Position numbers and translations under genes: made by a program | Source of the DNA: CAUZIB01 sp963663925 | GTDB taxonomy: Bacteria; Acidobacteriota; Vicinamibacteria; Vicinamibacterales; UBA8438 | Direction of reading: 5' to 3' | Length of the DNA: 64,000 bases | NCBI GenBank assembly: GCA_965237405.1 | Contig: OZ250139.1 | Span: forward strand, 3,658,001-3,722,000 | The notes under the pieces: model-generated | The model's database searches: none | The model's input: only the letters and a program-made list of their open reading frames with translations | Told to the model about the DNA's origin: nothing | Part shown: piece after piece, positions 44,190 to 53,428 of the stretch | Position numbering within the stretch: the first letter of the stretch is position 1 | Layout: every line of letters begins with the position of its first letter

Positions 44190-45204
44190 TCAGGGGGCGC
44201 TGGTGCATGACTCGAAACTGACCGTCACCGATCCCAACCCAGAGGCCAGGCACCGACCAATACTGTACGACTCTGGCCGACCGAGCTCGGTCATCTGGTT
44301 CAGGACGGTACACGCGACCACGGACTCGGCCACTCGCCCGCCGCGGGACCGGGCGCGCAGCCGGTCCCCGAGAATCGATGTGTACCGAAAGAACGCCTTC
44401 TCCACCCGCGCCTGGAGCTGGTAGCCGGCCTCCTGCTTCCAGCGGCGCCGGCCGAGCGTCCGCACGTGATCGTCCGTCCGTGATCGTGCGATCTCGCGCG
44501 CGCGCCCGCGGCCGACGCCGAGACACCCGCGCGGTCTTGGACGGTGGAACCACGCCAGTCGCGTCACGCATCTCCGCCGCTGCGTAGAACGCGACCGTCT
44601 CGTAGGCCGCGTCAGCGGTCACCTGTGCGATCGCATCGTCGCCCGTCGCAATGAGGTCGATGCCAATGGTCGCGTCATCCACCGTCGGCTCGGTCAGCGC
44701 GTGCGCGACGATCACGCCCGCTCGATCAACAGCACGATGCAGCGTCTTCCCGCCTCGGTGGCCGCGTCCACCGTGGTGCACCGCAGCCCATTCGCCTTCG
44801 CCCACAATCGACAGTCCCGTGCTGTCGACGATGCGATGGAGGGGTCCTCTCGATGGGATGCGGCGGCATGCAACCGCGAGAGACTGACTTCGTCGGGAGA
44901 GCGTGGTGGGGTCGGGGGCTGCGCGATCGACACCCATCAACGACAAGACCGACCGCCAGACGCCTTCCGCTTGGCGCACGGGCACCCGGAAGACAAGGCG
45001 GAGCGTCAACGCCGTCTCGATCGCACAGTCCGAGAACGTCTTCGGCGCGCCTGGTCGACCGGACGGCGACGGGCGCCACGCGTCCGTGGCGTCGGCAGAG
45101 AGCCCCAGCGTCACGTCCCCTCGCTGGACCAAAGCCTGCTCGTACGCTGATCAATTCCCCACGCGATACTTCGTCTTGTACTTCGGATGGACCTTTGATC
45201 TCAT
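44190..45204 (-). pseudogene. IS5-like transposase with nonsense and insertion mutations
   Basis: From ATG 45204: MRSKVHPKYKTKYRVGN, then TGA in place of the conserved Trp (TGG in related copies), AYEQALVQRGDVTLG, LHRIVDSTGLSIVGEGEW and TVDDATIGIDLIATGDDAIA. Near 44470 a tandem 10-base insertion (relative to the fragment at 39327) shifts the frame before VENAFFRYTSI. Not functional. Confidence 0.82.
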
Positions 45205-45287
45205 CTCGAGATCGTGCACCCAGCGGTCACCGTGGCCAGAGAGCCTACCGCTGCCTCGTCGCAGCCGAAGGGTTGTGCACCAACGCC
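44196..45287 (-). mobile_element. IS5-like element, subgroup 2 (about 1092 bp)
   Basis: Ends GGCGCTGGTGCATGACTCG (44196) and the complement of GGCGTTGGTGCACAAC (to 45287). It contains the damaged transposase described next. The left 390 bases match the fragment at 39327. Confidence 0.82.
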
Positions 45288-45369
45288 CCCTGCTGCTCTG
45301 ACTCTGGCCGGGATGCCATCCAGGCCTTGAGTGGCGCGCTGCCTGCTCATCTGCGCTTCCAGCGCCGCG

Positions 45370-45474
45370 TCAGTGAACCGCTTTAACCGAGAAAATCCGC
45401 CAGTAACACCAACCCGCTAGCCCCCAGACGAAGCAGAGCGAACCCACCATGAGGATCCAACCAGCGATCGTCAT
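45370..45474 (-). CDS. MetS-like small subunit of NSS transporter
   Basis: 34 residues starting MTIAGWILMVGSLCFVWGLA, then GWCYWRIFSVKAVH. One helix with the G-W-x-x-M...W-G-x-x-x-C pattern of the MetS family, short proteins that accompany NSS-type sodium symporters such as MetP of Corynebacterium. The ATG overlaps the transporter stop by four bases (ATGA), a normal arrangement. Too short for most gene callers. Confidence 0.8.
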   Translation of the reverse strand: MTIAGWILMVGSLCFVWGLAGWCYWRIFSVKAVH

Positions 45475-47120
45475 CTCTTACCTCCCGTGCTTGCGCCGGC
45501 CTGGGGCTCCCAAACCGGAGCCGACTCTTGACCATCGAGGTCCAGCCCCCGGTCACGCCAGCGTTTCTCGCCGATGTGTACACACGACGCCAAGGCGACA
45601 AAGACGACCACGATCAGAGCGAGCGCGAGTTGAGCCAGCGGTTCCTGGCGAATCTGCGTGATCGAGGCGGGCAGGTTCGTTACACAAAAGGCGATCAACA
45701 CCACCAGCAAATACGCCGGCGCGACGAACTTCAGGATAAGTCTGAAGACCCTTGCGATCTGGATTTGTGATCCCTTGTGAATCTCATCCCAGCCGGCGTC
45801 GATCCCGAAGACCCAGCTGAACGCGATGATCTCGATCGTCGCCATCACCAGGATCAGGAACGTTCCGACCCAGAAGTCGAGGGTGCTCCAGAAGACGCTG
45901 CCCTCCGTGTAGTAGATCACCAGGAACGAGCCGACGAGGCAGATGGCCACGACGTACAAAGTGCCACGCACCCGGTCGAGGCCGAGGCTCTCTCGTAAGA
46001 AGGCGAGCGCAGGCTGATACATGGAGACGGAACTCGTCACCGCGGCCAGGAACAGCATGAAAAACCAGACCGCACCGACCAACGGTCCGATCGCGCCCAT
46101 CTGCGCGAAGACGACCGGTAGCGTCTGGAAGCCGAGGCCGAACGTGCCTGTGCTCACTGCCGCGATTGTGCCGGTCAGTCCGAGGAAGACGAAGGAGGCC
46201 GTCAGCGTGATCAGACCACCGAAGCCAACCTCGAACACCTCGTTGGTGGCAGCAGCGGTCAGCCCCGAGAGCGCGACATCATCCTTTGGCCGCACATACG
46301 AGGCGTAGTTGATGATGATGCCGAAGCCGACCGAAATACTGAAGAAAATCTGGCCAGCGGCAGCAAGCCACGTCTGCGGATTGCCGAGCGCCGTAAAGTC
46401 GGGATTCCACATATAGGCGAGGCCGTTCATCACGTTCTGGTCGGGGAGCGACGGATCCGGTGTTCCGAGCGTGAGGACCCGGATCAGCACGACCACCGCG
46501 CACACGGCCATCAGTGGCATCGCGAAAGAAACGAATCTCTCGATACCCTTCGAGAGGCCGCGGAGGATCAGGAAGATATTCAAGCCGAACGTCACCGCCC
46601 AGAAGACGATCGTCGGAACTCCGAGCGATCCGAAGATGAAGCCGTTTTCGCTGGTTCCTGAAAAATCGTTGTAAAACTGAGTGGAGGCTCTGGCCTGATC
46701 TGCGATGGGCATCGATGCATCGACCACTGGCGATCCGGTCGAGTAGGCATAGAAGTAGCCCAAACACCACGCCGCAATGAACGTGTAGTAGAAGGACACT
46801 GCGAGGGGGATCACGACGCCGAGTACGCCCGCGTACCGCCAGGCTCTTCCCTTGCCGATGACCCCCAAAATGGCCGGCGCCGAGTGGAACCCCTTCCTGC
46901 CGGCATACCGGCCCATCGCCCACTCAGCCAAGCAGATCGGAATGCCCAAGAAGATCAGCGCACAGAAGTAGGGGATCAAGAAGGCGCCGCCGCCGTTGGC
47001 CGCCGCCTGACCCGGGAAGCGTAGGAAGTTGCCGATCCCGACCGCGGACCCGGAGACGGCGAGGACAACGCCGAGCCGGGACCCCCACTGCTCTTGAGCA
47101 ACGACAGGTAAGCTCGGCAT
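45471..47120 (-). CDS. Sodium-dependent amino-acid transporter, NSS (SNF) family
   Basis: 549 residues. WGSRLGVVLAVSGSAVGIGNFLRFPGQAAANGGGAFLIPYF is the family's helix 1 with the sodium sites; FFSISVGFGIIINYASYVRPKDDVA is helix 6-7; GLQFPV-type ligand region is SGLTAAATNEVFEVGFGGLITLTASFVFLG; AVTSSVSMYQPALAFLRE lies in helix 8. About 12 helices. Likely imports an amino acid with sodium. It is followed directly by its MetS-like subunit. Confidence 0.93.
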   Translation of the reverse strand: MPSLPVVAQEQWGSRLGVVLAVSGSAVGIGNFLRFPGQAAANGGGAFLIPYFCALIFLGIPICLAEWAMGRYAGRKGFHSAPAILGVIGKGRAWRYAGVLGVVIPLAVSFYYTFIAAWCLGYFYAYSTGSPVVDASMPIADQARASTQFYNDFSGTSENGFIFGSLGVPTIVFWAVTFGLNIFLILRGLSKGIERFVSFAMPLMAVCAVVVLIRVLTLGTPDPSLPDQNVMNGLAYMWNPDFTALGNPQTWLAAAGQIFFSISVGFGIIINYASYVRPKDDVALSGLTAAATNEVFEVGFGGLITLTASFVFLGLTGTIAAVSTGTFGLGFQTLPVVFAQMGAIGPLVGAVWFFMLFLAAVTSSVSMYQPALAFLRESLGLDRVRGTLYVVAICLVGSFLVIYYTEGSVFWSTLDFWVGTFLILVMATIEIIAFSWVFGIDAGWDEIHKGSQIQIARVFRLILKFVAPAYLLVVLIAFCVTNLPASITQIRQEPLAQLALALIVVVFVALASCVHIGEKRWRDRGLDLDGQESAPVWEPQAGASTGGKR

Positions 47121-47229
47121 GGTCTATCCCTCCCCTCAAGAGACACCGTGCGCTGGTGTGACGAATCATTAAACCGAGATTTCCGTTTTGCCTGCCATGG
47201 ATGGCCCCTTGGTGCTTCCGTCATCAAGT

Positions 47230-48313
47230 GGCGTTGTTGCATGAATCGGAGCTAGCCCGCACCGATCCCGATCCACGGCTCCTTCACCGACCGATGCGGT
47301 ACGACATTGGCCTGCCAAGCACAGTCATCTGATTCAGGATGTTGCACGCGAGGACGACCTCAGTCCCCCGCCCTGCCGGACTGCACGCTCGAAGGCCGTC
47401 TCCGATGATCGACGTGTACCTGAAGAACGCGTTCTCCACGCGGGCCTGCCCATGATAGCCCGACGTCTGCTTCCAGCGTCGCCGTCCTCTCTCCTTGACC
47501 GCTAGGATCGTGCGATCACGAGCGCTCGACCGCGGTCCGTGTCGAAACACGTGGGCCGTACTCGTCGGCGGAACCACGACGGTGGCGCCACGCGCACCGG
47601 CGGCCTCGTAGAAGCCGATCGTATCGTAGGCGGCATCCGCCGTCACCTGTCCGAGGGCGCCGTCGACCGCCTCGATCAGCGTGATGCCAGTCGTCGCGTC
47701 GTCGACGCTCGCTTCCGTCAGGGCCCGGGCGACGATCACACCCGATCGGTCGACACCGAAATGCCGCGTCTTCCAGCCTCGCCTCCCCCGTCCTCCATGT
47801 TTCGCCGCGGCCCATTCACCCTCGCCCACGATCGAGAGGCCCGTGCTGTCGACAATGAGATGCAGGCCGGCACCCGTGGGGGCGCGACGCAGCGAGAGGT
47901 CGAGATGCTGGCCACGCCGGGAGAGCGTGGTGTGATCGGGCGCGGACAGGTCGAGACCCAGCATCCCGAAGATCGACGTCAAGAAGCCTTCAGTCTGCCG
48001 CAGGGGCAGGTGGAAGATGAGCCGGAGCGTCAGCGCGGTTTCGATGGCGAGATCGGAATACTGCCGCTGCCCGCCACGTTTGCCGACGCCCACGGCCTCC
48101 CAAGCGGCGATCGCATCCGGGGCCAACCACACGGTGATATCGCCTCGCTGGACCAGCGCTCGGTCGTATACCGGCCAATTTCCGACGTGGTATTGTGTCG
48201 TGTACTTCGGGTGCACGCTCGACTTCATGTCGAGATCATGCACCTGCTGTCGCCACGATGGCCAGGAGGTCGATCGTGGCTCACCGAGGGCGCGGGATCC
48301 GTGCACCAACGCC
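47230..48313 (-). mobile_element. Complete IS5/IS903-like element (1084 bp)
   Basis: Inverted ends GGCGTTGTTGCATGAATC (47230) and complement of GGCGTTGGTGCACGGATC (to 48313). The transposase is whole. The left end contains the uninterrupted CTAG target used by IS1182 elsewhere. The flanks show no shared target duplication, and the right flank is the middle of an IS256 gene, so rearrangement followed insertion. Confidence 0.9.
47284..48228 (-). CDS. IS5-family (IS903 group) transposase
   Basis: 314 residues from ATG 48228. MKSSVHPKYTTQYHVGNWPV, ALVQRGDITVWLAPDAIAAW, DLAIETALTLRLIFHLPLRQ, LHLIVDSTGLSIVGEGEW (first D), VTADAAYDTIGFYEAAGARG (second D), RRRWKQTSGYHGQARVENAFFRYTSIIG (E) and a closing MSYRIGR. 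The only full-length, undamaged IS5-like transposase in the window. Confidence 0.92.
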   Translation of the reverse strand: MKSSVHPKYTTQYHVGNWPVYDRALVQRGDITVWLAPDAIAAWEAVGVGKRGGQRQYSDLAIETALTLRLIFHLPLRQTEGFLTSIFGMLGLDLSAPDHTTLSRRGQHLDLSLRRAPTGAGLHLIVDSTGLSIVGEGEWAAAKHGGRGRRGWKTRHFGVDRSGVIVARALTEASVDDATTGITLIEAVDGALGQVTADAAYDTIGFYEAAGARGATVVVPPTSTAHVFRHGPRSSARDRTILAVKERGRRRWKQTSGYHGQARVENAFFRYTSIIGDGLRACSPAGRGTEVVLACNILNQMTVLGRPMSYRIGR

Positions 48314-48583
48314 CCCCGCCAGACCCACCGTCCCGGGGGTGGTGCCGTGACGGCGTCCCCCGACCGACGCGTCCTTCCGGGCGTAGCGCTCGCCGGTCAG
48401 CGCCGTCACCTCCTGGTCGAGCACCTCCTGCACGTGCATCAAGCCCAGGGGGATCAGGGACCGGATCAGCTCCACTGTGGTGTCGAGCTCCAGATCGGTG
48501 TCGTTTTCGCGCTGGATGATGTTGACCGGGCCCAGCGTGCGACCCTTCTTGCGCTTCCTGACCGGACGTAGGACACTGCTCAT
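48314..48583 (-). pseudogene. N-terminal fragment of IS256-family transposase
   Basis: From ATG 48583: MSSVLRPVRKRKKGRTLGPV, ELIRSLIPLGLMHVQEVLDQ then EVTALTGERYARKDASVGGR, the mutator-type (IS256) start. It stops at the IS5-like element end (48313). Confidence 0.8.
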
Positions 48584-48817
48584 CTTGGCTCCTTTCGCTC
48601 GTGGGTTGATGCCCGTTTTTGTCAACGTCATCAAACCACAGCGTGTGGGAGCCGTTTCAATTTCCAACTAAGTTTCGCTCACCCTCGTCGTGCGCCGTCT
48701 GTGAGACTTCGCATGCGGTCTCGTCCCCCTTCAGCATACTGGCACTCGCGCCGATTCTTCGTACTGAAGAGGTCGAGTGGGTGGACGAGCCGGTCCCCGG
48801 CTATCCAGGGAGATGCT

Positions 48818-49729
48818 ATGGTGCATTACGATAACGGGATGCGGGTTCGGGCCGTCGCACTCATCCTCGGATACATTCTCATTGGCTCCCTCGTCCCGGC
48901 ATCGGCCCAGGAGCCGACCGGGGAGCCGCAACGGTCCGGGTGGTACGTCGGCGGGAGCCTTGGAGCGAGTTGGGCTGCCGCATTCGATCAGGAAGGCTGG
49001 AATCGGGAGGCCACCTGCTATCCAACCGACGCCTGTTTTGATGTTGATCCAATTCCTCCGATACCTGGGTACCGTTGGCGCTACACGGTCGACCCCGCGG
49101 TCGGAACTCTGTACGAAATCGCCCTCGGCTACATCGTTGATCGCGTCCGCCTCGAGTTCTCGCTGGCGCACCGGCGAAACGGTCTCGCCCAGAGCTTCCG
49201 TGACATCACCTATGACGACGGGACGCGCATTGCGGAGCAGCCCGGCGGGACCATCGTCTCCAACGCCCAAGCCTCGATCGACCACCTGCGGGTGAGCACG
49301 CTGGCGTTCCAGGTGTACTACGATGTGCCGGTCGCGTCCCGTCTGATTGTGCCGTACGTGGGCATCGGGGTGGGACCGGCGTTCGCCACCATCTCGGGGC
49401 TACGGTTCTCCACCCAGTACGAAGACACCTCAGCCGACGCGCCAGCCTACGATCCGCCCCTGTCGTTCTACGACAGCCGGCAAGAAGAAGATCTCTCCGA
49501 TACGGTCCTGGCCGCACGTCTACATACCGGGATCGATTACGGGCTCAACGACCGGACCCGGCTGGGTCTGCGGCTAAGCTACTCGATACTGGGCCCCGTA
49601 GAAGCCTTCGGTGTCTACTTGTCGCATCCGTGGCACGCCGAAGACCCCGGGTTTCGCAACCACAACAGGTTTAGCGGTGCGCGCGACTGGACGTTGGCGC
49701 TGACCTTCCAACGCCGGTTCGGCAACTGA
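48818..49729 (+). CDS. Exported outer-membrane beta-barrel protein
   Basis: 303 residues from ATG 48818 (GGGAG five bases upstream). Signal peptide VRAVALILGYILIGSLVPAS-AQ. The mature protein has strand-like repeats (GWYVGGSLGASWAAAF, YEIALGYIVDRVRLEFSLAHR, VYYDVPVASRLIVPYVGIGVGPAF, RLGLRLSYSILG) and ends with an aromatic strand (WTLALTFQRRFGN). Two cysteines (CYPTDACFDVD) may form a loop disulfide. OmpA-like or porin-family barrel; function unknown. Confidence 0.7.
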   Translation: MVHYDNGMRVRAVALILGYILIGSLVPASAQEPTGEPQRSGWYVGGSLGASWAAAFDQEGWNREATCYPTDACFDVDPIPPIPGYRWRYTVDPAVGTLYEIALGYIVDRVRLEFSLAHRRNGLAQSFRDITYDDGTRIAEQPGGTIVSNAQASIDHLRVSTLAFQVYYDVPVASRLIVPYVGIGVGPAFATISGLRFSTQYEDTSADAPAYDPPLSFYDSRQEEDLSDTVLAARLHTGIDYGLNDRTRLGLRLSYSILGPVEAFGVYLSHPWHAEDPGFRNHNRFSGARDWTLALTFQRRFGN

Positions 49730-49845
49730 TGGCGGATAGCCGAAGCCGTGCGTTCTAACGAGGTCTCTCCGTAGGTCGCTCGAGCATTTGCTCGCCCGCC
49801 AGGGACTGAAGCCCCTATGTGTCAAGAGTGCTCCATTGCCACTTG

Positions 49846-50890
49846 TCAGGCAGCGGAGGTGAGGGCCTCACGGGAGCGGTGGTCTGCGATCAGGGCGTTG
49901 TAGATCTCGCGGGCGACGAAGCGCTTCAGACAGCGGATGATGTCCTTCTTGGTCAGGCCCTGGGCCGTCCGTCGCCCCACATAGTCGAGGGTCGGCTGGT
50001 GCCAGCGCATGCGGACGGTCACGATGCGGTAGAGCACCGCGTTGGCTTGACGGTGGCCGCCACGAAAGAGCCGATGCCGATGCGTCACCCCGCTCGATGC
50101 CGGAATCGGACATGCGCCGCAGAGCTTCGCGAAGGACGCCTCGGAACGCACCCGCGTCGGGTTGGCACCCGCGACGATCATCATCTCGGTAGCGGAGTCC
50201 ACACCGATGCCAAACGCTTCACGGAGTGTCGGTGCGGCTGTGTGCGTGATCGCGTCGAGGACGTCGTCGTGTGTCCGGATTTCCGCTGCCAGGGCGAGCC
50301 AACGCCTGGCGAGCGCCCAGAGCGAGTGCTTCGCTGAGGCCGTGGGGGCGAGGATGTTACCGGGTACGAGTGCCGCGCAACGGTCGATGAGTTTCTTGTC
50401 CGTCAGCGGGTCGAGTGATTCGCGGAGTGCGTCAGAGGCGTTGACGATCAGCGACTTGAGCGTGATGATGGCGGCACTGCGGGCTTTTACGACGGTATCT
50501 CGGGCGATCTTGATCTGGCGCACCATCTCTGCGGCGCCGTCGGTGGTCTTCGGGATGGCTGTCGCGATCCCCGACAGCACCGAGCGGGCGGCGGTCTCGG
50601 CGTCGATCGTATCGCTCTTGCCGTTGTTGCGTCGTTTTCGCCGGTCGCGATGGCTGACCTCGACCACGCGGATGGCGTGTCGGCGCACAAAGCTCGCGAG
50701 GCCCCACACCGTAGGAGCCGGTCCCTTCGATACCGAACGCCTCCACGATGCCGAGGGCGTGCGGGTGCTTGCATCGTTCGCTGTTGATCAGGCAGCCTGT
50801 CTCCGAGCCGACGGCGAGCAGCGCGTCGACAGCTCGACTTCGTCAGATTCTGTGGGCTGGACGGTCACGGACACGTGCACGACGGCCACA
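49846..50890 (-). pseudogene. IS110-family transposase, N-terminal half decayed
   Basis: The C-terminal 280 residues are open (KSDTIDAETAARSVLSGIAT, LCGACPIPASSGVTHRHRLFRGGHRQAN, IIRCLKRFVAREIYNALIAD). The N-terminal part (VEAFGIEGTGSYG, further upstream FVAVVHVSVTVQPT) is spread over other frames with at least one frameshift near 50705 and a stop, so the RuvC-like first Asp is not joined to the rest. Downstream, a hairpin in the ACACATAGGGGCTTCAGTCC stretch resembles the end of the intact IS110. Confidence 0.82.
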
Positions 50891-50912
50891 AAGATACGTC
50901 GCGTGAGGGCTT

Positions 50913-51693
50913 TGTCAAGTTAACTCTCCGCCCAGCACAATGCCGGGATGAACACTCGCCGGCCCCGCTACCTTCGGCATCGCTTGCCGCCCGACATCAT
51001 CAGCCACGCCGTCTGGTTGTATCACCGATACTGCCTGAGCTTCCGGGATGTCGAGGATCTGCTGGCCGAACGCGGCATCATCGTGTCGTACGAAACGATT
51101 CGGCCATGGTGCGGGAAGTTCGGCCCCGATGACGCCCGGCGGTTGAAGCGCCGTCCAGGTCGACTCGGAGATACGTGGTTGCTGGACGCAGTCTTCGTCG
51201 CGATCAACGGTCAGCGCCAGTATCGGTGGCGCGCCGTGGACCAAGACGGTGACCTGATTGACCTGCTCGTCCAACCCCGTCGGGACGGGCGTGCGGCGCG
51301 GAGATTCTTCCGACAACTCTTGAAGAGTCCGCGACAGGAACCGGGTCGTCTCGTGACCGACAAGCTGGGCAGCTACCGCGTTGCCCAGCGGGACGTCATG
51401 CCCGGTGTCACCCACGACACGACCCAAGACGCGAACAATCGCGCCGACGTATCCCCTCAGCCTACGCGCCACCAGGAGCGTCAAATGCGCGGCTTCACCT
51501 CACCTGCCCACGCCCAGCGGTTCTTGCACGTTCACGGTGTCATTCAGAATTTGTTTCGCATGGGTCGGCACCTGCTCAGGTCGGTGCATCATCGGATGCT
51601 GCGAGCACGATCATTCACCGTGTGGGCCGAGGTGACCGCGGCCTGATCCTCTGATTAGCCTGCCCTCGTATGTCCCGGACTCGTTAACTTGAC
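50913..51693 (+). mobile_element. IS6-family insertion sequence (about 780 bp)
   Basis: The inverted repeat GTCAAGTTAAC (50913) and GTTAACTTGAC (ending 51693) bracket one transposase. Exact outer ends may extend a few bases. It sits between the decayed and the intact IS110 copies. Confidence 0.78.
50948..51646 (+). CDS. IS6-family transposase
   Basis: 232 residues. HRLPPDIISHAVWLYHRYCL, DVEDLLAERGIIVSYETIRPWC, WLLDAVFVAINGQRQYRWRAVDQDGDLIDLLVQ (DDE first D and the conserved W-R-AVD-x-DG), RLVTDKLGSYRVAQR (second D) and HQERQMRGFTSPAHAQRFL (with the E region). Length about right for IS26-type transposases. Intact. Confidence 0.92.
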   Translation: MNTRRPRYLRHRLPPDIISHAVWLYHRYCLSFRDVEDLLAERGIIVSYETIRPWCGKFGPDDARRLKRRPGRLGDTWLLDAVFVAINGQRQYRWRAVDQDGDLIDLLVQPRRDGRAARRFFRQLLKSPRQEPGRLVTDKLGSYRVAQRDVMPGVTHDTTQDANNRADVSPQPTRHQERQMRGFTSPAHAQRFLHVHGVIQNLFRMGRHLLRSVHHRMLRARSFTVWAEVTAA

Positions 51694-51699
51694 TGTGAG

Positions 51700-51949
51700 C
51701 ATGATCCCCCTGCCTGTCGGGGTCGCTTCGTGACACCGGTGGGTGCCGGTGAGCGGTGGCCTGACCCGTAACTTGACTGACCTTTGGTCCTGACTACTGA
51801 TCTGTCGGTCATCGCCTACCGGCCACTCGTACGGCGGCCAGCTGACCGGATGGGCCGTGACCCCATAGGGGCCTGCTGCACCCACGGCCCGTCACAGTCC
51901 TGTCCGCCCACCCGGGCCAGCTCGGGCCGCAACCCGAGGAGGTATACCT
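51700..51949 (+). ncRNA. IS110 left noncoding end, candidate bridge RNA region
   Basis: About 250 GC-rich bases with several short inverted repeats (for example around GGCCGTGAC / GGCCCGTCAC) between the IS6 end and the IS110 start codon. IS110-type elements encode a structured bridge RNA in the noncoding end next to the gene that guides target choice; this is the place to expect it. Loop sequences cannot be assigned by eye. Confidence 0.4.
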
Positions 51950-53035
51950 GTGACCACCCGCATACCCACGCCGCCTGATGCGCGGACGGTGATCGTCGGC
52001 GTTGATACGCATACGCACGTCCACGTCGCGGTGGCGATCGACAGCTGGGGGATCCGTCTCCGCGATCACGCGTTCGTTGTTGATTCGGGCGGCTACCAGG
52101 CGCTGATCACGTGGGCCGAGACCCACGGGCGGATTGACGCGTTCGGCATCGACGGCACCGGCAGCGATGGCGCCGGCCTGGCCCGGGCGGTGCGCCGCGC
52201 GGGGCATCGGGTTGTAGCAGTGAATCGGGGCGACCGGCGCACGCGACGTGCCGCCGGCCAGTCCGACACCATCGACGCGGAGGTCGCCGCGCGGTCCGTA
52301 CTGGCGGGGCAGTCGACGGCCATCCCGAAGACCGCGGACGGTGCCGTCGAGATGATGCGCCAGCTGAAGATCACGCGGGACACCGCAGTGAAGGCGCGCA
52401 CCACGGCGATGCACACGCTGCAGCAGATCGTCGTGCACGCCCCGCCGGCACTGCGAGAAGCCCTCCACGCCCTCACCGATCACGGCCTGCGCACGCGCGG
52501 CGCCGGACGCCGACCGGGCCCCATCGACAGGCCCACCGCGTCCGCCCAGTACACCCTCCGGGCCCTCGCCCGCCGCTGGATGGCTCTCACCGAGGAAATG
52601 GCGCTACACGACCAGCACCTCGCGCGCCGCACGACCGAAACATCACCGACCCTCCGTGAGGGCTTCGGGGTGGGCGCCCACACCGCGGCCGAACTGCTGA
52701 TCGTCTTCGGCGACCATCCCGACCGGATTCTCCCGGACGCCGCCGTCGCGACGCGCTGCGGTGCGTGTCCGCTCCCGGCCTCGTCCGGGAGAACCACCGG
52801 CCGGCACCGGCTCAATCGGGGCGGCCACCGCCACGCCAACGCCGCCCTTGATCGCGCCGTCATCGTCCGCATGCGATACCATCAGCCGACCGTTGATGAC
52901 GTCGCACGCCGCACGGCGGACGGCCGAACCAAACGGGAGATCATCCGGTGCCTGAAACGTTTCCTCGCTCGCGAGATCTACCAGCGCGTCATGACCGATT
53001 TCCGCGCTCGCCAAGAGCTCATCCAGGCCGCCTGA
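51950..53035 (+). CDS. IS110-family transposase (RuvC-like DEDD)
   Basis: 361 residues from GTG 51950 (GAGGAGGTATACCT just before). TVIVGVDTHTHVHVAVAIDS holds the first Asp of the RuvC-like domain, RIDAFGIDGTGSDGAG the Glu region, QSDTIDAEVAARSV the next two acids; the Tnp_20 part follows with ATRCGACPLPASSG (catalytic-Ser region) and HRLNRGGHRHANAAL. Complete, so the element may be active. After the stop a perfect hairpin GGGGC-GTCAGT-GCCCC (53055-53070) marks the right end. Confidence 0.93.
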   Translation: MTTRIPTPPDARTVIVGVDTHTHVHVAVAIDSWGIRLRDHAFVVDSGGYQALITWAETHGRIDAFGIDGTGSDGAGLARAVRRAGHRVVAVNRGDRRTRRAAGQSDTIDAEVAARSVLAGQSTAIPKTADGAVEMMRQLKITRDTAVKARTTAMHTLQQIVVHAPPALREALHALTDHGLRTRGAGRRPGPIDRPTASAQYTLRALARRWMALTEEMALHDQHLARRTTETSPTLREGFGVGAHTAAELLIVFGDHPDRILPDAAVATRCGACPLPASSGRTTGRHRLNRGGHRHANAALDRAVIVRMRYHQPTVDDVARRTADGRTKREIIRCLKRFLAREIYQRVMTDFRARQELIQAA

Positions 53036-53054
53036 ACGCGTGTCTTTACATATA

Positions 53055-53070
53055 GGGGCGTCAGTGCCCC
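53055..53070. repeat. Hairpin at the IS110 right end
   Basis: GGGGC (53055-53059) pairs with GCCCC (53066-53070) over the loop GTCAGT. The decayed IS110 copy has AGGG-GCTTCAGT-CCCT at the same place: both loop core and pairing are kept although bases differ. Confidence 0.5.
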
Positions 53071-53110
53071 CGACATGATGCACGACTGACCGCTTCTTGC
53101 CACGACCGGC

Positions 53111-53425
53111 CTACACCGCCGTGTGCCTGGGCTTCACACCTGCGGCGATTTGGTGGCCCACGGCTATCTCCGCTCGGCGCAGCTCATAGGTTTTTTGCAG
53201 GTTCAGCCAGACCTGCGGCGTCGTCCCGAAATAGCGCGCCAGGCGGAGCGCCGTGTCAGCGGTCACGCCCCGCTGCCCGTGCAGGATCGCCGTGATCCGG
53301 TTCACTGGCACATCCAGTGCCTTGGACAACGCATTGGTCGACAACCCGAGCGCCTGGAGTTCGTCCCGCAAGATCTCTCCTGGATGCACCGGCCGCATCC
53401 CGTTGTTTACGGTCATCGGTTCCAC
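53111..53425 (-). CDS. higA: HigA-type antitoxin
   Basis: 104 residues. MRPVHPGEILRDELQALGLS then TNALSKALDVPVNRITAILHGQRGVTADTALRLARYFGTTPQVWLNLQ is the HTH of the HigA/VapI antitoxin family; it binds its toxin and its own promoter. It starts three bases after the toxin gene, toxin first, as usual for higBA. Confidence 0.93.
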   Translation of the reverse strand: MEPMTVNNGMRPVHPGEILRDELQALGLSTNALSKALDVPVNRITAILHGQRGVTADTALRLARYFGTTPQVWLNLQKTYELRRAEIAVGHQIAAGVKPRHTAV

Positions 53426-53428
53426 CTC

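Noticed and set aside
45150..45156. TGA in the IS5-like transposase (element 44196-45287) as selenocysteine
   Set aside because: The aligned residue in related copies is tryptophan (TGG), so it is a plain nonsense mutation; no SECIS-like hairpin follows at the right distance.
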